The notes: generated by a model not told the origin, from the sequence alone. DNA of 7,708 nucleotides from Minisyncoccota bacterium (GCA_028709185.1 JAQVXM010000031.1:1-7708); one strand, 5' to 3'; counted from the first letter of the stretch, positions 1 through 5,709 are shown. Numbers and translations: made by a program.

Positions 1-453
1 GCCTAAAAATTCTGTTTGCCCGGTTGCTTCTTCTTGTCCTATCTTTTCCGAATCATAATAAGCTGTTTCTATTGGAATTGGAGAAACCATCTGCATGTTT
101 AACTTTATCGCCTCTGAAAGTCCTTTTTCCGATACGACCGGTATTTTAAAAACCTGCAGATAAGTTCTAGAAAACGGTAAAGAAACAATCACGTTTATTT
201 TTTCTTTCTTACTGTAAATACCGCTTATTTTATTTTTTAAAACCTTTAATGCTTCCTTAAACTGTTGAGTATTTTCTATTCGCCCCTTTCCAATTATTCC
301 CGGAGGTAATTTTAAAGAAGCTGTCGCAAAATTTTTCCCATTTAAAAGAGAAAATCTTAAAAAACTTTCAGAAATTTCAAGACCGCCAACTGGTGGCGCC
401 TGACTCAACATCGAAAGAAACGTGTTTAAATAACTTCCTTTTTGATAATTCAT
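1..453 (-). CDS. pilM: PilM-like type IV pilus inner-membrane platform protein (3' part outside window)
   Basis: Translating the minus strand from the ATG at 453 gives 151 open residues that run off the left edge, so the C-terminal part is missing. Features of the PilM/GspL actin-like family are visible. These are an N-terminal strand around residues 24-33 (GLEISESFLRF), the segment LPPGII..GRIEN at 49-61, a helix with an EALKVLKNKI core, and a segment near 112-134 (EAIKLNMQMVSPIP, then AYYDSE) that matches the family's conserved region before a Pro-rich turn. PilM normally binds ATP on the cytoplasmic face and holds PilN in the pilus alignment complex. Here the expected GIDIGTSSIK-type phosphate loop reads as LEISESFLR, so nucleotide binding is doubtful. 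The start overlaps the stop of the upstream pilin-like gene (ATGA) and has a GAGGG ribosome site, which indicates translational coupling. Family assignment is fairly secure; exact role is inferred. Confidence 0.75.
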   Translation of the reverse strand, partial: MNYQKGSYLNTFLSMLSQAPPVGGLEISESFLRFSLLNGKNFATASLKLPPGIIGKGRIENTQQFKEALKVLKNKISGIYSKKEKINVIVSLPFSRTYLQVFKIPVVSEKGLSEAIKLNMQMVSPIPIETAYYDSEKIGQEEATGQTEFLG

Positions 454-875
454 AAATTGCCCTCATCAAAAGAAACTACATCCACCTGCCCGGTTATTGA
501 ATCTATTTTTAAATCAACGACCACCTTTCTTTGACGAAAAAGTGCCGTGCCGGTAGAAATTATTCTTGTTTTTCCTACTTCTGGATAATCTTTCACCACT
601 GTTACCATAGCCGTCTTATTTCCCACTGTTAAATTATATCCTCCGCTACTGTAAAAATCCTTGTTTCTTATCACTCTTCGAACCGCATCTATTGCTCCGC
701 TTTTTGCTGCAGCAAACGCCTCCGATGATAATTTTTCTCCCAAACCTGCTTGCCCTAAGGTATAAGACATAAAAGACATCACTGCTACTGATTCAATTAC
801 TATTCCTCCTAACGCCATAACAACCGGCAACATCGCCGCCCCTTTCCTTAAAAAATTTTTTTTAAAAAAACTCAT
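450..875 (-). CDS. Pilin-like / PilX-type minor pilin candidate with a single N-terminal membrane helix
   Basis: The 141-residue product starts with a short basic leader (residues 1-11, KK and RK), then G12, then a hydrophobic helix from about 13 to 40, and a soluble mostly beta domain (about 75-135). That is the layout of class III signal peptides and minor pilins such as PilX, GspK or PilV. The residue at +5 after the likely G12/A13 cleavage site is proline instead of the usual glutamate, and a Glu (E28) lies inside the helix. No FTLIE core is present, so the pilin call rests on architecture and on the neighbour: it overlaps the pilM-like gene by four bases. An in-frame TAA nine bases upstream of the ATG limits the start to 875. 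An extended -10 promoter lies just upstream. It could instead be a generic single-pass envelope protein. Confidence 0.6.
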   Translation of the reverse strand: MSFFKKNFLRKGAAMLPVVMALGGIVIESVAVMSFMSYTLGQAGLGEKLSSEAFAAAKSGAIDAVRRVIRNKDFYSSGGYNLTVGNKTAMVTVVKDYPEVGKTRIISTGTALFRQRKVVVDLKIDSITGQVDVVSFDEGNL

Positions 876-914
876 TGAATTTTAAAATACTATTTTTCTC
901 CCTTATTAAACTAA

Positions 915-923
915 ATTATACCA
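915..923 (-). promoter_or_regulatory. Extended -10 promoter for the pilin-like/pilM operon
   Basis: The minus strand reads TGGTATAATTTAG, a perfect TATAAT with the TGn extension, four bases after the stop codon of the upstream membrane-protein gene. No good -35 box is seen, as expected for an extended -10 site. The predicted start point near 908 leaves a leader of about 33 bases before the ATG at 875. That leader contains an AAGGGAG sequence (898-904), too far from the ATG (22 bases) for a normal ribosome site. The same TGTGGTATAATT string occurs at the promoter near 5682. Confidence 0.6.
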
Positions 924-926
924 CAG

Positions 927-1940
927 CTATTTCATATAAATTACCTCCTTGCTTCTCGCCTCAAATAGAATCGCAAAAAAACCCAAAGCTCGAAGAAGTT
1001 CATAAACAATAAAAGAAAAAATAAGAATCGGCCAATAGAAAAAAGGTCCTATTCCTCGAATAACCAAAAAAACAATTAAAACTAAAACTATATAAACCCC
1101 GTATCCATATTGATTGAAAAGTTCGGAAAATTTCAAAGAAATTATCGAATGTAAAATATCGGAAGTTTTTTCTCTTGAATTTAAAGACATTCCTAAAAAC
1201 TCAGAGAAAGTATTCTCAGTTTTTATCACCCCGCTCGATATCGCTACTCTTTTTCCTTCTTCAGAAATAAGTGCTGCATTTGGATCTTTTTCTATTTCCC
1301 TTTTTACTATAATTTCTATATTTTCTCTTAGAGTTTGATCTAAAGAAAATCCTGGATAAAATCTGTTTGCAAAAGAAAAACTTGGAGTCATTAAAGAATA
1401 AAGTGTTTCTTTAGAAATTAAATTAACACTGCCGGAAAGAACCACTGATGCATATGTAATTGCCGCGAAAAAAGACATTCCCGTCACAAATTTCAACATC
1501 ACAGCCCTTCCTGTTCTAAAAAATCTTACACGCAAATAAGCTTCTTCTTCTTTCTTTCCGGAAAAAATACTCCAAGAAAGAAAAAAAAATAAAACACAAA
1601 AAGCAGCCAAACTCCAAACAAAATTAGCTTTTACAATAAAAAGAATTGAAGCCATCAGTGCTTCTATAAAAACAAAAACATAAAGAATCTTTTGATCCTC
1701 CGTTAAAATCACAGAAAGAAGAAAAACAATCGAAAATAAAGAAAAAAACAGTAAAGCTAATAAATAGTTTCCATCTACTTTCGATAAAAATCCATAAAAA
1801 AAGTAAGAAAAACCCAAAGCTAAAAAAGAAGCCAAAACTCCGAGAGTTATTTTTTTCCACTCTCGGCTTTCTTTTTCTTTTTCTTTTACTATTCTTTCAA
1901 TATTATTTTGAAACTGCTTCTCCGTCGCTCCTGTTATCAT
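927..1940 (-). CDS. Polytopic membrane protein of unknown function, encoded directly after dnaK
   Basis: This 337-residue protein was not recognised. A charged N-terminal segment (about residues 8-30, rich in K and E) is followed by membrane helices at about 31-52, 59-79, 85-104, 107-127 and 150-170. Next comes a soluble stretch of about 110 residues (171-279), and then hydrophobic segments near 281-297 and 303-326. The loop at 128-149 is basic and therefore probably cytoplasmic, which would put the 171-279 domain outside the membrane. The ATG at 1940 lies inside dnaK, giving a 38-base overlap in another frame. No alternative in-frame start exists before the first helix except a TTG at residue 36, which would destroy that helix, so the overlap looks real. 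A weak AAGAAAG precedes the ATG. Cotranscription with grpE-dnaK is likely. A membrane quality-control or envelope role is only a guess from position. Confidence 0.8.
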   Translation of the reverse strand: MITGATEKQFQNNIERIVKEKEKESREWKKITLGVLASFLALGFSYFFYGFLSKVDGNYLLALLFFSLFSIVFLLSVILTEDQKILYVFVFIEALMASILFIVKANFVWSLAAFCVLFFFLSWSIFSGKKEEEAYLRVRFFRTGRAVMLKFVTGMSFFAAITYASVVLSGSVNLISKETLYSLMTPSFSFANRFYPGFSLDQTLRENIEIIVKREIEKDPNAALISEEGKRVAISSGVIKTENTFSEFLGMSLNSREKTSDILHSIISLKFSELFNQYGYGVYIVLVLIVFLVIRGIGPFFYWPILIFSFIVYELLRALGFFAILFEARSKEVIYMK

Positions 1941-3771
1941 CTTTCTTATTATACAGCGACTCTCCTATTTTTTGTAGTTCTGTGGACAATTCCGAAACCT
2001 TCTTATTTATTGCTTCCGCGTCTTCTTCATTTTTTATTGTTTTCAACTCCTCTATCTTTTTTTCTATTACGCTTTTTATTTCCACCGGAGCATCTTTTCC
2101 CGATTCTCTTAAAGATTTTTCCGCCACATAAATCAAACTTTCCGCTTGATTTCTAACTTCAATCAACTTTTTCTTTTTAATATCTTCTTCAGCATGCGCT
2201 GTCGCCTCTTGTTTTAATTTTTCCACTTCTTCACTGGATAATGTTGTCGATGCTTCTATCTTCACTGTTTGTTTTTTCCCTGATGCTTTATCAAGAGCTG
2301 TTACATTTAAAATACCGTTAGCATCAACATCAAAAGAAACTTCAACTTGCGGCACGCCTCTCGGAGAAGGTGGAATCCCATCCAAAATAAATCTGGCTAA
2401 AGTTTTATTATCTTGCGCCATTGGCCTTTCTCCTTGCAAAACATGCACCTCCACCGAAGTTTGATTATCCGCCGCTGTTGAAAAAATCTGTTTTTTTTCA
2501 GTTGGTACCGTTGTATTTTTTGGTATCATCGGTGTAGCCACCCCTCCTAACGTCTCTATAGATAAAGAAAGAGGCGTCACGTCTAAAAGAAGAATATCTT
2601 TAACGTCTCCTTGTAAAATTCCCGCTTCCACCGCTGCTCCAAGAGCCACCACTTCGTCCGGATTTATATTTTTATGAGGCTCTTTTCCAAAAATTTTCTT
2701 TACCGCTTCCACAATTGCCGGCATTCTTGTTTGTCCGCCAACTAAAACAATTTCATCAATATCAGAAATTTTCATTCCCGCTCCTTTTGGAGAAGAAGCG
2801 GTAATTACCTCCTTCATTATTTCGATAGATTTTTCCACTAAATCCTCCACTAATCCCTCTAACTTTGCTCTGGAAAGTTTCATTAAAAAATGTTTTGGAC
2901 CGGAAGAATCGGAACTTATATATGGAAGATTTATCTCTGTCTCAAGCGCTGAAGATAATTCATGTTTTGCTCTCTCTGCTGCTTCTTTTAATCTTTGTAA
3001 AGCAAGCGGATCTTTTGTTATATCTATTCCTTCCTGTTTTTTATATTCGCCAACTAAAAATTCTATAATTCTTTGATCTATATCGTCTCCCCCTAAATGA
3101 GTATCGCCTCCTGTTGCTCTTACTTCCACTGTTCCCTCTCCTACTTCCAAAACTGAAACATCAAAAGTTCCTCCTCCGAAATCGTAAACCACAATCTGTT
3201 CATTTTTATTTTTATTTAAACCATAAGCGAGAGCCGCCGCTGTCGGCTCATTAATTATCCTTTTCACTTTCAATCCTGCTATCTCTCCCGCATTTTTTGT
3301 CGCTTGTCTTTGACTGTCGTCCAAATAAGCCGGCACAGTTATTACCGCTTCCTCTATTTTTTCTCCTAACCGCGCTTCTGAGTCCGCTTTTATTTTAGCC
3401 AGAATCATTGAAGAAATTTCCTCGGGCTTATACCATCCTTCTTTTCCTGTTCCGCTCATTTTTACTTCCAATCCCCCATTCTCGGCTTCTCTTATTTCAA
3501 AAGGTAAAAGTTTTCTGTCTCTTTGAACTTCTTGATCGGAAAACGTTCTGCCGATCAAACGCTTTACGGAAAAAATCGTATTTTGCGGATTAGTTATAGC
3601 TTGCCTTTTAGCAAGTAGTCCCACCAATCTTTCTCCTGTCTTATTTAAAGCAACGACCGACGGCGTTGTTCTGTTTCCTTCTGCATTCTCTATTATTTCT
3701 GGATTTCCTCCGGAAACAACCGCCACCGCTGAATTGCTTGTTCCTAAATCTATTCCTAAAATTTTTCCCAT
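1903..3771 (-). CDS. dnaK: Chaperone protein DnaK (Hsp70)
   Basis: Full-length 622-residue Hsp70, the ATP-driven cytosolic chaperone that binds exposed hydrophobic peptides. The nucleotide-binding domain shows phosphate loop 1 at 7-14 (IDLGTSNS; the usual second Thr is Ser), ITVPAYLDDSQRQAT at 144-158, phosphate loop 2 DFGGGTFDVS at 197-206, and the adenosine motif LVGGQTRMPAI at 343-353. The interdomain linker DILLLDVTPLSL is at 392-403. The substrate-binding beta domain follows to about 505 and the helical lid runs from about 510 to 605. The C-terminal tail is short and lacks the EEVDK-like end of proteobacterial DnaK. T202 corresponds to the Thr autophosphorylated in the E. coli protein. 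No Shine-Dalgarno site is visible before the ATG; the 112-base gap to grpE is nearly all A/T and contains a perfect hairpin. The stop lies inside the next gene. dnaJ is not adjacent. Confidence 0.98.
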   Translation of the reverse strand: MGKILGIDLGTSNSAVAVVSGGNPEIIENAEGNRTTPSVVALNKTGERLVGLLAKRQAITNPQNTIFSVKRLIGRTFSDQEVQRDRKLLPFEIREAENGGLEVKMSGTGKEGWYKPEEISSMILAKIKADSEARLGEKIEEAVITVPAYLDDSQRQATKNAGEIAGLKVKRIINEPTAAALAYGLNKNKNEQIVVYDFGGGTFDVSVLEVGEGTVEVRATGGDTHLGGDDIDQRIIEFLVGEYKKQEGIDITKDPLALQRLKEAAERAKHELSSALETEINLPYISSDSSGPKHFLMKLSRAKLEGLVEDLVEKSIEIMKEVITASSPKGAGMKISDIDEIVLVGGQTRMPAIVEAVKKIFGKEPHKNINPDEVVALGAAVEAGILQGDVKDILLLDVTPLSLSIETLGGVATPMIPKNTTVPTEKKQIFSTAADNQTSVEVHVLQGERPMAQDNKTLARFILDGIPPSPRGVPQVEVSFDVDANGILNVTALDKASGKKQTVKIEASTTLSSEEVEKLKQEATAHAEEDIKKKKLIEVRNQAESLIYVAEKSLRESGKDAPVEIKSVIEKKIEELKTIKNEEDAEAINKKVSELSTELQKIGESLYNKKDDNRSDGEAVSK

Positions 3772-3822
3772 AGTTTTTTAATTTATTTTTTAATATTTAG
3801 ATAACTGACCCGCTTTTATATC

Positions 3823-3853
3823 TTTCTAATTTTTAAATATAAAAAATTAGAAA
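3823..3853. repeat. Perfect 12-bp inverted repeat between grpE and dnaK
   Basis: TTTCTAATTTTT (3823-3834) and AAAAATTAGAAA (3842-3853) are exact reverse complements around a 7-base loop. In the grpE-dnaK transcript this forms an A/U-rich hairpin about 30 bases after the grpE stop and about 50 bases before the dnaK start. No U tract follows on the transcribed strand, so it does not look like a terminator. It could be an RNA processing or stability element, or a temperature-sensitive structure. No function is shown. Confidence 0.55.
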
Positions 3854-3883
3854 ATATTTTAAATATCATAGGCGCCCTTCTCG

Positions 3884-4396
3884 CTATTTTGATACTTTAA
3901 CTTTTGCCGGTCTTAACACTTTTTCATACAACTTCCATCCCCTTTCTATTTCGACAACCACTATTCCGCTCTCTCCCGTTTTTTCCTCCTCTCCAACCGC
4001 TTCATGAATTTCAGGATTAAATTTTTCTCCCATTGCTTTTATCGGTGCCATTCCATTTTTTAAAAGAAAACTTTCTAATTGCGTTCTTATTGAAATAATC
4101 CCTTTATTTTCACTTTCAACTTTTATCGCTAAATCAAAACTATCCATTACAGCAAGCAAATCTTTCAACAAAGTCACATTTGCAAACTTCACTAACATTT
4201 CAACTCTTGACGCTTCTTCTCTTTTATAATTTTCCAAATCTGCTTTTGCTCTTTTCCAACCGCTCAAATATTCCTCCTTATCTTTTAAACACATCTTCAA
4301 ATCATCCGACTCTTTTTCTTCTTCTAGAAATGCTGAATCCTCCTTATTAAGAGGAGGATTTATTTCTTCGTTTTTTTCTTTTTTTTCTTCTTCCAT
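3884..4396 (-). CDS. grpE: Nucleotide exchange factor GrpE
   Basis: The 170-residue protein is a GrpE, the dimeric factor that opens the DnaK nucleotide-binding domain and releases ADP. An acidic, disordered N-terminus (about 1-35) precedes the long dimerisation helix. That helix carries the family segment GWKRAKADLENYKRE at 46-60 and the stretch LLKDLLAVMDSFDLAI at 76-91. The C-terminal beta wing has GEKFNPEIHEAV at 123-134 and GWKLYEKVLRPAKVKV at 153-168, both hallmark GrpE motifs. It lies directly upstream of dnaK, 112 bases apart, so the pair is probably one transcript. A TTGACG/TAAAAT promoter sits immediately before the ATG, leaving almost no leader; an AAGGTG sequence four bases before the ATG could serve as a ribosome site if transcription starts slightly earlier. 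Confidence 0.96.
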   Translation of the reverse strand: MEEEKKEKNEEINPPLNKEDSAFLEEEKESDDLKMCLKDKEEYLSGWKRAKADLENYKREEASRVEMLVKFANVTLLKDLLAVMDSFDLAIKVESENKGIISIRTQLESFLLKNGMAPIKAMGEKFNPEIHEAVGEEEKTGESGIVVVEIERGWKLYEKVLRPAKVKVSK

Positions 4397-4406
4397 AGCA
4401 CCTTAC

Positions 4407-4434
4407 ATTTTAATCCAAAAACTTTATCCGTCAA
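4407..4434 (-). promoter_or_regulatory. sigma-70-type promoter for grpE-dnaK
   Basis: On the minus strand TTGACG (4429-4434) and TAAAAT (4407-4412) are separated by 16 bases, a good housekeeping -35/-10 pair. The predicted start point at about 4399-4401 is only three to five bases from the grpE ATG, so the mRNA may be leaderless or nearly so. The whole interval from the SGNH gene to grpE contains no CIRCE (TTAGCACTC-N9-GAGTGCTAA), so HrcA control is not supported here. Confidence 0.55.
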
Positions 4435-4449
4435 GCTTGTCATAAATAA

Positions 4450-4475
4450 AAAACAAATATTAAAAAATCTGTTTT
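4450..4475 (-). terminator. Weak candidate terminator after the SGNH hydrolase gene
   Basis: In the minus-strand transcript AAAACAGAT (4467-4475) can pair with ATTTGTTTT (4450-4458), including one G-U pair, around an 8-base loop, followed by TTATTTATG. The stem begins at the stop codon of the SGNH gene and has only one G-C pair, so it is weak. It is placed sensibly, between that gene and the grpE promoter. Confidence 0.3.
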
Positions 4476-5214
4476 AATTATCGCCATTCAATGCTTCCTT
4501 TATCTTTTTATACCAGACTTTATATCCTTCTGAACTTGGATGAAGTAGATCCGACGCAAAATATTTAAGCGGCTCTCCGGAAAAAATTTCTTCCAGATTA
4601 TCCGTAAATAAATCAACATAAATAGCTCCATTTTCTTCCGCCACTCTCATAAATTCCGATCTTACAAATTTTGTTCTTCTTGTATAAAGAAGTCCGACTG
4701 GCTCTTTAAACATCGGCGCAAGCCCTACATTTCCGGGTGGAATCACTACCGCTACTCTTCCCACTTCCTTTACTTTTTTTAAAGTTTTTTCCAAATTCAA
4801 AACAGTTTTATCTAAATCATAAAACCATAAGATATCATTTCCTCCTGTAAAAATAAGAACTAAATCATACTCATCTTTTTTTTCTCCTTTCAACTGCTCG
4901 ATAATTTCATCAGTCATTGCTCCCCATTCCGCCTTATTTTTTACAAAAAATCCCTCTTCGGCTAAAAACCCGGCAATTGTTTCTTTTGGATTGCTTGCGC
5001 CTGTTCCGGCTCCGGTACTATCTCCTATTACTAAAATCTTCCCAAGAAACATCTCTCTTTCCAAAGAAAACGGCTGAGTCTCTACTTTTAGCTTTACTCC
5101 TTGCACTACGTAATACCAAAAAATTTCAAAAATTTGAACTGTAAAAATAATCGCTCCCGCAGCTAGAATCGCCAAAACCACTCTTCTTATTTCCGGACCA
5201 AGTTTACTCCACAT
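4474..5214 (-). CDS. Membrane-anchored SGNH/GDSL-family hydrolase
   Basis: The 246-residue protein has one N-terminal membrane segment (about 11-37, after a basic RR) and then an SGNH hydrolase domain. The four family blocks are present. Block I is IGDSTGAGTG at 63-72 with the nucleophile S66; the block II glycine is probably G98 in EWGAM; block III is TGGND at 123-127; block V is SDLLHPSSEGY at 221-231 with D222 and H225. The catalytic set is therefore intact. These enzymes are esterases, lysophospholipases or carbohydrate deacetylases; the substrate cannot be read from sequence. The N-terminal helix suggests the catalytic domain faces outside the cell membrane, where it could act on lipids, acylated glycans or peptidoglycan. 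The gene stands alone between two candidate terminators. Only a weak AGAAG lies before the ATG. Confidence 0.9.
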   Translation of the reverse strand: MWSKLGPEIRRVVLAILAAGAIIFTVQIFEIFWYYVVQGVKLKVETQPFSLEREMFLGKILVIGDSTGAGTGASNPKETIAGFLAEEGFFVKNKAEWGAMTDEIIEQLKGEKKDEYDLVLIFTGGNDILWFYDLDKTVLNLEKTLKKVKEVGRVAVVIPPGNVGLAPMFKEPVGLLYTRRTKFVRSEFMRVAEENGAIYVDLFTDNLEEIFSGEPLKYFASDLLHPSSEGYKVWYKKIKEALNGDN

Positions 5215-5223
5215 CTTCTAATA

Positions 5224-5249
5224 ATTTTAACATAAAAAAACGGCGTCAA
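5224..5249 (-). promoter_or_regulatory. Possible promoter for the SGNH hydrolase gene, overlapping the upstream terminator
   Basis: TTGACG (5244-5249) and TAAAAT (5224-5229) on the minus strand repeat the boxes used before grpE, but with a short 14-base spacer. The -35 box is inside the hairpin of the DUF378 terminator. The -10 box ends ten bases before the ATG at 5214, so a transcript would have a very short leader. The short spacer keeps confidence low. Confidence 0.3.
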
Positions 5250-5271
5250 TAAAAATTGAAACCGTTTTTTT
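5234..5271 (-). terminator. Rho-independent terminator after the DUF378 gene
   Basis: AAAAAAACGG (5234-5243) and CCGTTTTTTT (5262-5271) form a 10-bp outer stem. After a 2x2 internal loop, TCAAT (5246-5250) and ATTGA (5255-5259) add five more pairs closed by an AAAA loop. On the minus strand the stem ends with a run of seven T, and on the plus strand with eight T, so it could work in both directions. It lies 14 bases beyond the stop of the DUF378 gene and fits as the end of that two-gene unit. Confidence 0.7.
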
Positions 5272-5284
5272 TACTCTTTTAAAA

Positions 5285-5482
5285 CTATTTTCTAAGCTTC
5301 GAAGAAATAATTAGAAGATAAACAGCGGAAAGTCCGACTAAATAATAAACAATATTAGCCCACATTCCTTCTCCTAAAATCATCGTTACTAAATTTATTC
5401 CCATCGGATTTAAACCCCAGTTTAACCCTCCTATTATCGTTAAAATTAAAGCCGCCCAATCTAAAACATTTAGTTTTCCCAT
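5285..5482 (-). CDS. DUF378 family small membrane protein
   Basis: The product is about 65 residues from the ATG at 5482, with KLNVLDWAALILTIIGGLNWGL near the N-terminus and IVYYLVGLSAVYLL near the C-terminus. This is the DUF378 (YuzA-like) pattern: a first helix ending in GGLNWGL, a short loop, and a second helix with a YxxVGLxxxY motif. It is a two-helix membrane protein of unknown biochemical role. The reading frame stays open to a TTG at 5521, which would add a basic 13-residue extension. The ATG is preferred because it starts at the family's usual N-terminus and has AAAGG ten bases upstream. The gene follows the Cys-rich miniprotein gene by 42 bases and is closed by a hairpin terminator. 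Confidence 0.85.
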   Translation of the reverse strand: MGKLNVLDWAALILTIIGGLNWGLNPMGINLVTMILGEGMWANIVYYLVGLSAVYLLIISSKLRK

Positions 5483-5520
5483 AAAAAAATAACCTTTACG
5501 ACCTTTCTTTTTTAATTTCA

Positions 5521-5532
5521 AAAGCTAGCTTT
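5521..5532. repeat. 12-bp perfect palindrome at the end of the Cys-rich gene
   Basis: AAAGCTAGCTTT is its own reverse complement and contains the TAG stop codon of the Cys-rich miniprotein gene. There is no loop, so an RNA hairpin would be very short. It may be chance or a protein-binding site; nothing else supports a role. Confidence 0.25.
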
Positions 5533-5635
5533 CGCAATCACAATCCTTTGCCGATTTTCCGCATCCGGAACATTTTCCATCTTCAATTTTTGCCCCGCAC
5601 TTTGCGCATGGTTCACACCCGCATTCTTGGCACAT
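5525..5635 (-). CDS. Cys-rich 36-residue zinc-ribbon-like miniprotein
   Basis: A small gene from ATG 5635 to TAG 5525 encodes 36 residues, nine of them cysteine (positions 2, 5, 7, 10, 13, 22, 25, 32, 34). The core CAKCG..8 residues..CSGCG is two CxxC knuckles that look like a compact zinc ribbon. It is flanked by CxxCxC at the start and CDC at the end. The regular cysteine spacing, the extended -10 promoter about 47 bases upstream and the tight link to the DUF378 gene support a real gene. No Shine-Dalgarno site is visible. Likely roles are metal binding (zinc or iron), either structural or as a small metallothionein-like sink; the function is unknown. There is no signal peptide, so it is probably cytoplasmic. 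Confidence 0.8.
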   Translation of the reverse strand: MCQECGCEPCAKCGAKIEDGKCSGCGKSAKDCDCES

Positions 5636-5681
5636 AATAATTTAAAAAATTAATTTAAAAAAATGATGCGACCTTATCTTA

Positions 5682-5690
5682 ATTATACCA
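5682..5690 (-). promoter_or_regulatory. Extended -10 promoter for the Cys-rich/DUF378 unit
   Basis: The minus strand reads TGTGGTATAATTAAG, an exact TATAAT with a TGn extension, almost identical to the site at 915-923. The predicted start point near 5675 gives a leader of about 40 bases, mostly A and T. Overlapping its upstream side is the dyad CACAT-N6-ATGTG (5689-5704), which could be an operator. The promoter begins just after the stop codon of the HExxH gene. Confidence 0.6.
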
Positions 5691-5709
5691 CATTGCCCCA
5701 TGTGAAAAA

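Noticed and set aside
1114..1338. Plus-strand 74-codon frame
   Set aside because: Antisense to the soluble loop region of the membrane protein gene; no family features or promoter.
1624..1860. A 78-codon same-strand frame rich in Phe and Ser
   Set aside because: It lies wholly inside the membrane protein gene in another frame, and its Phe/Ser-rich make-up is the expected shadow of that gene's codons.
2865..3068. Plus-strand open frame inside dnaK (also those at 1908-2156 and 3408-3593)
   Set aside because: Antisense to highly conserved DnaK sequence, with Leu/Ser-rich low-complexity translations and no ribosome site; shadows of the real gene.
3797..3822. Possible separate dnaK promoter (TATAAA before AGCGGG on the minus strand)
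   Set aside because: No -35 match or TGn extension, in a spacer where TATAAA-like strings are expected by chance.
4917..5144. Plus-strand 75-codon frame
   Set aside because: Antisense to the SGNH hydrolase domain, which has intact catalytic motifs; Leu-rich shadow.
5483..5521. N-terminal extension of the DUF378 protein from a TTG
   Set aside because: The extension is only basic residues, the family starts near the ATG at 5482, and that ATG has an AAAGG upstream.
5641..5665. A/T palindromes such as AAATTAATTT in the Cys-rich gene leader
   Set aside because: Almost pure A/T sequence gives many such palindromes by chance; no spacing or repeat pattern supports a site.
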